This document shows, one piece after another, positions 55,985 through 64,000 of a stretch of DNA of 64,000 nt; positions within the stretch are counted from its first letter, which is position 1, and every line of letters begins with the position of its first letter. The DNA is taken from NCBI GenBank assembly GCA_036927565.1, contig JAYESD010000010.1, positions 114,172,866 to 114,236,865 of the forward strand, written 5' to 3'. The position numbers and the translations under genes are program-made. A model generated the notes under the pieces. It was given only the letters and a program-made list of their open reading frames with translations. It had not been told where the DNA came from and made no database searches. The DNA is from Tuctoria greenei (Eukaryota; Streptophyta; Magnoliopsida; Poales; Poaceae).

Positions 55985-56867
55985 TTATAGCCATGGTTCG
56001 GGAACAATCCTTCTCACGAACGGATTGTGAAAATCCTTACCACCATCTACGAGAGTTCGAACAACTGTTTTCATGCCTTCTAATAAAGGTATGACACAGG
56101 AAACTCTCAATGGAAGTTGTTTCATTTTTCCCTCAAGGAAAAAGCCAAACAATGGTACAACCACTACGTTGGGAAGACAAACGGTATTGGAGTGAATTAC
56201 GAGACAAATTTTGTCTTGCTTTCTTTCCCATTGCCCGAATTGTTTCCTTACGAAAGGAAGTATTATGCTTCCAGCAGATGGAGAAGGAATCCATAGGTGC
56301 AGCTTGGGCAAATTTTCTCTTTTGAAAAATTCTGGCCCATATTTGTTAATCCTTGATCCAATGCTTTGGCAACATTTCTTCATGGGATTAAACAAAGAGT
56401 TTGCCCTATATCTTGACATTACGGCTGGAGGATCTTTCCTGCATAAGACTCCAGAAGAAGGTAAGGATCTTCTAGGCAGAATTCTAGAAAATTCTTCTTT
56501 CATTATGAGTCTTAATGAGCCTCCCCAAGAGGAAGTCGTGTCAAGAATAGAGGATGCACTCTTGGACAAGGATCAACCCATTTCTTGTTTACCCCAAGCC
56601 TTGCCAGAGGAATCCTCTGCCGAACCTGAGACTACAAAGGTAGAAGAAATTCAACCTTCGCAATTTCCATTTTACTTCGAGGAAGAGCTTTTTGAATATT
56701 ATGGAAATACCTCGAAGTATTGTTGCTATAGGAAACCCTCATTGCCACCAACTCCACCTGAACCACCTGACGGGGTGTTCGTTCGTCAGACGGTCAAGGA
56801 GTTGACCTCTATCCTAACAGAGAGTGGACAGCTGAAGTCGAGAATTCACTCGAAATTCTTCGGATGA
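55985..56867 (+). pseudogene. gag: Gag of the Tat/Athila-type element, N-terminus lost, frameshifted
   Basis: Fragments in different frames read NPYHHLREFEQLF (56025), FHFSLKEKAKQWYNHYVGK (56125), WSELRDKFCLAFFPIARIVS (56190), MEKESIGAAWANFLF (56280) and then FMGLNKEFALYLDITAGGSF and KTPEEGKDLLGRILENSSF in the longest frame (to 56867). This is the retrotransposon gag domain of Ty3/gypsy Athila/Tat elements. At least three frame changes lie between 56090 and 56330. The stop TGA overlaps the ATG of the protease frame (ATGA at 56864). Confidence 0.82.
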
Positions 56868-57349
56868 CCTCACCTTTGTCTACCATTTTGTGTTATATTA
56901 GAGGGACACCAATGAGAATCCTATACAACCCTACTGTTGGAGCAAATCTCATTTCCGATTCCTGTGCTCTCGCCATTCTTGGCGATGTGCCATTGGTACC
57001 AACACGCAAATCCTTCCGAGATTCATTTGGAACCATTCTTGAAGGACATGGGGTTCTGCAACAAGTGTCAGTTAGACACAAATATGTTGAGGCCCTCCTA
57101 GATTTTCACGTGTTCAAAATCCAAGATTTTGACATCATGATAGGGATTCCCATAGAGAAATTTCTCATGGAAGTTCCTTTGGAAGGAAGCCTCAATATCA
57201 ATCTTGGAGGGAGAATATTCTCAATACCTATTCTGCGTTCAAAGAACACATCTGCAGAATCTCCCATCCAAGATGAGCCAATGGAGGAGGTTAGGACTCT
57301 TCAATTTTTAGAACCCCCTGAAATTAAAGGAGAAGAAGACTTCATCTAA
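56864..57349 (+). pseudogene. Protease region of the Tat/Athila-type element
   Basis: A 161-codon frame. The segment RILYNPTVGANLISDSCALA is the place where retropepsins have D-(S/T)-G, here N-P-T-V-G. The later VEALLDFHVFKIQDFDIMIG and PIEKFL fit the second half of the fold. An acidic linker follows, and a frameshift between 57349 and 57405 joins it to RT. The active-site Asp is not visible, so the copy is probably inactive, or this subfamily deviates from the consensus. Confidence 0.7.
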
Positions 57350-57404
57350 GAGGAGGACGAATTTCAGGAGGAAATTGAATTGCCAAAAGAAGAGCCACCC
57401 CAAA

Positions 57405-60282
57405 ACCTCCTGTTCATCTCAAGATTCTACCTCCAGGACTACGTTATTCCTTTCTAAATGGCAATTTGGAAGCCTCTTTCATCATAAGTGACAAGCTTTC
57501 AGATGATGAAACGCTCAAACTCATAGCCATGTTAGAAAGGCATAGAGCTGTTTTTGGATATTCACTTCACGATCTTAAGGGAATTAGTCAAGTGTTATGC
57601 ACCCATCGTATTCTTGTTGACCCTGAGAGTGTCCCCTCAAGGGAACCTCAAAGGCAATTGAATAATGCGATGCGGGAATTTGTCAAGAAAGAAGTCTTGA
57701 AACTTCTGCATGTCGGGATTATTTACCCTGTTCCTCATAGTGAATGGGTAAGTCTAGTTCAAGTAGTGCCTAAGAAGGGAGGTATGACGGTCATTCAAAA
57801 CGAGAGGAATGAATTAATTCCTCAACGGACCGTCTCGGGATGGAGGATGTGCATTGACTACCGAAAACTTAACAAGGCAACAAGGAAAGACCATTTTCCA
57901 TTGCCCTTCATCGATGAGATGTTAGAGCAGTTGGCAAAATACTCCTACTTCTGTTTCCTTGATGGGTACTCGGGATATCATCAAATTCCGATCCATCCCG
58001 ATGATCAAAGTAAGACCACGTTCACATGTCCTTACGAGACCTATGCCTACTGGTGTATGTCCTTTGGACTGTGTAACGCTCCTGCCTCTTCCCAGAGATG
58101 CATGATGTCTATATTTTCAGACATGATCGAGGATATCATGGAAGTTTTCATGGACGATTTCTCTGTCTATAGAAAAACTATTGATCATTGTCTAGAAAAT
58201 TTAGACAGGGTCTTACAAAGATGCCAGGAGAAGGACCTTGTGCTTAATTGGGAAAAGTGTCATTTCATGGTCCGGGAAGGCATCGTTCTTGGACACTTGG
58301 TGTCCTAGAGAGGGATAGAGGTGGATAAAGCTAAAATTAAAGTTATTGAAAAACTTCCACCTCCTATCAATGTTAAGGGAATCCGCAGCTTTTTAGGTCA
58401 TGCGGGGTTCTACCGACGATTTATCAAGGATTTCTCCAAAATCGCTAGACCCCTCACCAACCTATTAGCTAAAGAAGCTCCCTTTGATTTTGATGATGAA
58501 TGTCTTAAATCATTTGATATACTCAAAAAGGAACTCATCTCAGCTCCAATTATCCATCCTCCTGATTGGATGCTGCCATTCGAAATCATGTGTGATGCCA
58601 GTGACTTTGCTGTTGGTGCGGTCTTAGGCCAAACCAAATATAAAAAGCATCACGCAATAGCCTACGCTAGCAAAACTCTGACAGGAGCCCAACTCAATTA
58701 TGCCACAACTGAGAAAGAGCTCCTAGCAGTAGTTTTTGCTATCGACAAGTTTGGATCCTATTTGGTTGCAGCAAAGGTCATATTCTACACAGACCATGCT
58801 GCTTTGAAATATCTGCATACCAAAAAGGTTGCTAAACCCAGGCTAATTAGATGGATTCTTCTACTCCAAGAATTTGATCTGGAAATAAGAGATAAGAAAG
58901 GAGTAGAGAATTTAGTAGCAGATCACCTTTCACGTATGGAAGTCACACAAACCATGGACATACCTATCAATGACTTCCTACGAGATGATATGCTCTTCAA
59001 GGTGATAGACTCTCACCCTTGGTATGCGGATATCATGAACTTTATGGTCACGGGATACGTACCACCAGGGGAGAACAAAAAGAAACTCATTTATGAGAGT
59101 CATAGACACCTTTGGGATGACCCTTACCTCTATCAAGTATGTGTCGATGGCCTTCTTAGAAGGTGTGTCCCATCAATCGAAGGCACCAAAATTATAGAGA
59201 AATGCCATGTTGGCCCCTATGGTGGTCATTACGGTGTTTACCGTACTCAGGCAAAGATCAGGCAGAGTGGATTCTATTGGCCTTCAATGTATGAAGATAC
59301 CAAGGAATTCATTCGCAGATGTTGGAAATGCCAGAAGCATGGAGGAATCTCTGCTCGCAATGCGATGCCTCTAACATACAATCTCCAAGTGGAATTATTT
59401 GATGTATGGGGTATTGATTTCATGGGACCTTTTCTTAGGTCTTATGATTGCGAGTATATTCTGGTTGCCGTCGATTATGTGTCAAAATGGGTAGAAGCAT
59501 TGCCACACAAGAATGCTGATTCCAAGCAAGCAAGGAAAATGTTCCATGAGATCATTTTCCCATGCTTTGGAACTCCCCGTATGGTCATAAGTGATGGAGA
59601 GTATCATTTCATAGATAAGAACTTCCGGAACTTTTTAAGGGAACTTGGAGTCCAGCATAACATTGCTACCCCATACCACCCACAAACAAGTGGTCAAGCA
59701 GAAACATCTAATAAGAAAATTAAGAATATTCTGCAAAAGACTGTCTTGGAAATGGGAACGGGATGGAAGGAAAAGCTACCCGACGCATTGTGGGCATATC
59801 GTACTGCCTACAAGACACCTATCGACATGTCTCCTTTCCAACTTGTCTATTGGAAGACTCGCCATCTTCCCACAGAATTGGAACATAGAGCGTATTGGGC
59901 CATCAAGCGGTGGAACATGAATCTTAACGAAGTTGGAAATCACCGATTGAAGCAAATCTCTGAGTTGGAGGAATGGAGAGATGAGGCGTACCACAGTGCC
60001 AGAATATATAAAGAGAGAACCAGAAGATGGCACAATAAGAGGATTACGTCGAAAGAGTTCAAACCTGGAGATAATGTTTTACTCTTTAACTCTAGGGTTA
60101 AACTCTTTGGACATGGGAAGCTTAGAAGTAAATGGGAAGGACCCTTCACTATAGTAGAGACTTCATCCCATGGAGCAATCACACTCCAAGGTGATGACGT
60201 TCAACTATTCAAAGTGAATGGACACCGACTCAAATTATTTCTTGATTCCCAAAAGGATACAAAAAAGAATTTGACATGGTAA
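57405..60282 (+). pseudogene. pol: RT, RNase H and integrase of the Tat/Athila-type element, one stop
   Basis: The frame opens before 57466 (LPPGLRYSFLNGNLEASF). RT shows SGWRMCIDYRKLNKATRKDH, FLDGYSGYHQIPIHPDDQSK and FMDDFSVY. A TAG at 58306-58308 interrupts just after LGHLVS. The same frame continues from 58309 with KVIEKLPPP, RSFLGHAGFYRRFIKDFSKI, RNase H (FEIMCDASDFAVGAVLG; YTDHAALKYL; NLVADHLSRM) and integrase (HVGPYGGHYGVYRTQAKIRQ; CWKCQKHGG; VWGIDFMGPF; VISDGEYHFID; SGQAETSNKKIKNIL), stop at 60282. No chromodomain follows. A single nonsense codon is the only break in about 2.8 kb. Confidence 0.93.
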
Positions 60283-60608
60283 ATCTAATCGATTTCCATG
60301 CCATTTCTTTCAATTATGTTTAAATTCTCCACGTCCAACTAATGGACCCATCCAATTCTTCTTCTAGAAGGCCCATTTAATCGACCGGAGAAAATGTGGC
60401 CCGAACGAAGCCAGAAGGGGTTCGGTCGAACCCTAGGGTCAGCCGACTCTCCCTTCGCGTCGTTCGCGTTCTATTTTCTCGTGTTGATCCTCCTCGATAT
60501 CCTCCACAAAATCCTCGGTGAAACGCATCATTCCCCACATATTTAAAGGACATAAACAAAGAGGAAAGTTGCACCTCATTGAATCATCATCATCCTCCCG
60601 TCCTCGTC
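60283..60608 (+). other. Spacer between pol and the third ORF
   Basis: Non-coding; contains CCACATATTTAAAGG near 60535 that could be a TATA-like promoter element (TATTTAAA) for a subgenomic transcript, about 65 bp before ATG 60609. That is an inference from position only. Confidence 0.4.
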
Positions 60609-61434
60609 ATGGCCGACAAGAAGATTGTGCCTCATGCCTCCAGCTCAACCATCAACCTGAGCGGAGACATTAAGCCGGCCAACGACAAAACTTCCCTCGC
60701 TTTGGAGTCCGTCATGGCGTCGACGTCAAGCCCCTTGCCATGATCCCGTCTGCGACGACTCTGCGCGGGTGCAGCCCTACACCTCGTAGCACTGTCCGGT
60801 CGCTCTCCCCTCAAAGAACACCAATGAACTCGACAACGCCAGGCCGTTCGACTTTGGCTAGGCTGAGCCCAGTCAAGATGCGTCCTTTCCACAGAAAAGA
60901 CGAGTCTCTCCCATCGTTGCAGCCCATCTAGGAGTTCATGTATACATTGAAGACTAAGATGGGCAATGTAGTGAGCCACCACTACAAGACGCCCACCTGT
61001 ACCTCGCCGAAACGCATGGGAGATCGCTTTCTTATCCACGTGGTGCGCAAACCCGAAGGAGGCTACGCTAAGGGCCTATTCAAGCGCGTGGATAATCTGG
61101 CAATGGAGGAGTGGACGGGCTCGTCGCCCTCCAAGATTAGGCGGCACATCCCACCACCTGCCATCAACAGGCCACCCAGCCAGTTCGAGGGCAGTGATGA
61201 GGACTCCCCTCGTGCCACTAAAGTGGCACAGCTGACCAAGGAACTCGCTTCTCTCCGCTTGGAGAACAAGAAGCTGACTGAATTGGTGGCTGAAGGGCGC
61301 ATCGAGTGGGCGGAATAGAAGGACGACATCATGGCCCTCAAGGAGGAGATTGACGGTATTCACCGTGGCATGAGCGCCAAACTGTGGCACTTGTGCAATG
61401 CCGTCAGGGAGCCCGACATCAACAACGCACCATA
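60609..61434 (+). pseudogene. Third ORF of the Tat/Athila-type element (coiled-coil protein), broken
   Basis: The ATG at 60609 opens MADKKIVPHASSSTINLSGD. A frame change near 60735 leads to the frame with STTPGRSTLARLSPVKMRPF, a TAG at 60929-60931, then MGNVVSHHYKTPTCTSPKRM and VRKPEGGYAKGLFKRVDNLA, a heptad-rich segment (KVAQLTKELASLRLENKKLT), a TAG at 61316-61318, and KDDIMALKEEIDGIHRGM to a final stop near 61434. It would be about 275 residues, with a basic Ser/Pro region then a coiled coil. No transmembrane segment or signal peptide is visible, so it is not a typical envelope-like ORF. Function unknown. Confidence 0.6.
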
Positions 61435-63022
61435 GTTTAGATGTACCGACAACATAGGATGCTTACAACTTATGATTTTATTCTTTTCCAAACATTTGTT
61501 TTCTAAAGCTAGGCTAAATAATGTAAGCATCCCCATATTTTGATTTCAATAAAGTGAACTTACCGGTTTATCTAACACAGGTAAAGTTCCCCCTTTAGTT
61601 TATTTTGTTGAATAAAGAATCCAGGAAACAATTGTGGGGGAAGCATGTCTGGGAGTCACGAAATGCCGACGTGAAAAATTAACGTTGCATATGAAAACAC
61701 GTTGCGACCGAATGAGCAAAACGACCCGACGAAACTGAGCCACAGAAGAGCCAACAGGAGGCCGGTCGAACCCCCTGGTCGGCCGACCTGTTTTCTGCTA
61801 CATACAACTCTGTTTCGCTCCAGAAAATCGGTTTGGATTTCCTATCCCCACTTTTATGCACTACCCTGCTTTTTGAGTTGATTTCATATTTTTTTCATTG
61901 CATATCTAAAATGAATCAACTCAACAATTTGAAATAAAATTTAATAGTCAAGGATTTGCTTAAGCTAAAAATTTGAATACTTTATATTTCAATTCATTAC
62001 CTTGTTTATGATTCCCATAATTCAATAGGAAAAACACATCATCTAGGTATTTGACTAGTGTGATATGGTAAATGATTTCTTTAGAAATAATCCTTTTGCT
62101 TGAAATTGATTTTGACATTTGTAACTATTTGAAGTCTTGAACTTTGCCTAAATCTCTCATTGGAAATTTATATACCCACCAAGGCCATATGATACATTCA
62201 TTGAAAACCACAAGCATATGCCACTTTGCTTTTCATTGAACTTTGTCAAACCCGTGACCCAATTGAGTGACATGCATGAACTTTTTGAATTGAAAACTCT
62301 TGTGCACTCTATTCATGCAAAATTTCTCACATTGAGAGTTTGCATCCATCGATTACCCATACGCCAAAAAGAAACTCCATACAATACAAATGAAAGCCTC
62401 TCTAAAAAAATAAAAAGGAGTAGAAGACATGGCTACAAGAAAAAGAAAAAGCATCCACTCTTGAAAAAGAGTAAGAATGCTCAAAAAAAAGTAGCCATGT
62501 TTCATCCTTAAAAGAGAGCAAATTCATGGGAGTTATCACCTCACCCCTCCATTCCATTCATGTGCAAAAGAATTTTCCTTTCACTTTGTTCATTGCATAA
62601 GTCTCTCATAGGATCAAGTTTTTGACTTAGTAACATATCAATTGCAAATGTGTGCCACATTCATCCCTACCAAGCTCCAGATATATCCACCTTTAGTATA
62701 GGGACAAGAATTGGCAAAACATGCCATGGTGAGGACTCAAACACTTTGAGAGATTTGAGAGATTCCAATCGAGAAGGCAAGGGCAAAAGTTCCTATGACT
62801 TTCAAATATAGTTGCCAAATCATTTCAGCAGAGAATGATCCAAGGGAACTTCATTCTAACCGTGCCATTTTTCAAACACCCAAGATTGATGTGGTAGCCA
62901 CATACACAAAGGGGATCCATGAATTCAGGTGAAATATCTAGTATCCTTATTTTCTACCTTATAGCAAATTCATGACAACACTCTAATTCTTCTTGCCTTC
63001 ACTTGAGGACGGGCAAAGGACT
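61435..63022 (+). other. 3' untranslated region of the Tat/Athila-type element
   Basis: No coding signal. It contains a second purine run (TTGTGGGGGAAGC, about 61630), segments homologous to 5589-6193 and 18352-18903 (GGAGTAGAAGACATGG at 62420; TACCAAGCTCCAGATAT at 62668; CATGGTGAGGACTC at 62724), and ends in GGACGGGCAAAGGAC. Confidence 0.75.
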
Positions 63023-63037
63023 AAGTGTGGGGGAGTT
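63023..63037 (+). other. Polypurine tract of the Tat/Athila-type element
   Basis: AAGTGTGGGGGAGTT precedes the 3' LTR start TGTTGACGG at 63038. Same form as at 8522-8536. Confidence 0.88.
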
Positions 63038-64000
63038 TGTTGACGGTCCTTAGATACCACATTTTGACTATCAATTATCCTCATAATGTGCAAAAAAGAA
63101 ACACAAAACATAGTGGTAGGGTTATACACTAACCCAATTCCACAAGTGTTGGTGTTTATTTGTATGCAGGTGAATTATTACCCAAAATACCAAAACATGT
63201 AGGGATGAATCCATGAAAATGGATTTCAACGAATCAGGCGATGACACATGGCAACACATGGATCAAATGGCCCACAAACAGAAGAATACAAGGAGATCCA
63301 ACGGTGTTGCACCCATATATATCAAGGTGGCCCACCTGGAAGCCACCTGGAGGAAGCATTCCCCGAGGGGACCCTTGACTAGGTTGGCCGAACCAGGGGT
63401 TCGACTGACCTCTTCCTGGCGCCAAACTCAGTCAAATGACACGTGTTGGCCCCTCCCGACTCCCTGGAGTCAATGGTGACTTATTCGCGCGTTAATTGTG
63501 GCGGGAACCGACCCTTTTCCACCTATAAATAGACCCGCTCACCTCACTTCTCACACACACAAAAAGTTGAGAATAGTGCTACACTCCAAAGGTTTAGAGT
63601 AGTCCTAGAGGCTACTAAAGTAGAAGGAGAGTGTGGTGAAGAGTCTAGGAGAAGGAGGCTTGGGCTTGTCAAGTCCCTCTTCTACATTTGTACCCCTACA
63701 AAGGTTTTACTCAATCAATTAAGCCATTGTGAATTCAATACAAGTTTGATCTTTTATTCTTAGTAGTTCTCACAAGTAGTTACTTGTGGGTTCACTGCTT
63801 TAATTCATTAGAGGCTCTAGTTGTAGCTTTATGTTCGAAACAACTAGAGTAGTGATTTAGAACGTAAGCGTGGTGCTTAGGTTATAAATCATCAGTGGAT
63901 ATCTCGTGGACCCACAAATTGAAGAGGTATGCAGTAGGTGGTGACAACCCTATCTGTCCTTTGTAATCCTCCACGTTCGGTTGTGCCATATGCTCTTGGC
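63038..64000 (+). repeat. 3' LTR of the Tat/Athila-type element, incomplete at the window edge
   Basis: Matches 55065-55980 closely (about 95% by eye), including TTCAACGAATCAGGCGATGA and GGTTTAGAGTAGTCC, and extends beyond it from 63955. It has an intact TATA box (CCTATAAATAG, TATAAATA at 63524-63531). The LTR end is outside the window. Confidence 0.92.

Larger units (their letters stand above)
55065..64000 (+). mobile_element. Tat/Athila-type Ty3/gypsy element, 5' deleted, runs off the right edge
   Basis: The order is 5' LTR fragment (55065-55980), broken gag, protease, RT-RNase H-integrase without chromodomain, a third ORF, a 1.6 kb 3' UTR, PPT (63023-63037) and the start of the 3' LTR (63038 onward). 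LTR starts TATTGACGGTCC and TGTTGACGGTCC. The lack of a chromodomain, an extra 3' ORF and a long 3' UTR place it in the Tat/Athila (OTA) group. The target duplication cannot be checked because the right end is outside the window. Confidence 0.9.

Overview
The window looks like repeat-rich heterochromatin from a grass (Poaceae). It holds a SIRE-type Ty1/copia element, a Tekay/Del chromovirus with 4.2 kb LTRs, a CRM-type chromovirus, non-chromodomain Ty3/gypsy elements of the Tat/Athila group, CACTA (En/Spm) transposons with dense subterminal repeats, and small Stowaway/Tourist-like MITEs. All gene-like sequence outside transposons is degenerate. No tRNA or rRNA gene and no intact single-copy host gene was recognised. 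Lineage names come from reading protein motifs by eye; no database search was run.

Layout. 1-5588: minus-strand SIRE-like copia element entering from the left (RT start, integrase, protease, intact gag, PBS, 5' LTR). 5589-9661 and 18352-18903: 3' ends of Tat/Athila-type elements, broken by a small CACTA-like element that carries two copies of a gene (6194-8441) and by an 8.7 kb CACTA element (9662-18351) with decayed TNPD-like and second transposase genes. 18904 to about 23.4 kb: one end and decayed coding exons of a second CACTA-like element on the minus strand. 24224-48247: a Tekay chromovirus bounded by 5-bp duplications CGGGG. It has an extra leader ORF before gag, and its 3' LTR contains a complete CRM element (38902-46456) flanked by ATACA duplications.

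48965-54430: two diverged tandem units, each with a broken minus-strand copy of a small gene family. The same family occurs inside the CACTA-like element at 6.2-8.4 kb. MITEs and a long inverted repeat lie between and within the units. 54620-55064: the C-terminal end of a plant WRN/RNase D-like 3'-5' exonuclease gene, cut by the 5' LTR of the next element. 55065-64000: a Tat/Athila-type Ty3/gypsy element on the plus strand, with its 5' LTR end and PBS deleted, broken gag, PR-RT-RH-IN, a third coiled-coil ORF, a PPT and the start of its 3' LTR.

The insertion order of some events can be read directly. CRM entered the Tekay LTR after Tekay integrated, and a MITE sits in one tandem unit but not at the matching site of the other. 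The most unusual signals are the Tekay leader ORF (dsRNA-binding-like fold pattern plus coiled coil), the gene family shared between a CACTA-like element and the tandem locus, and the long inverted repeat at 52.0-52.3 kb. No wholly new biological system is demonstrated.
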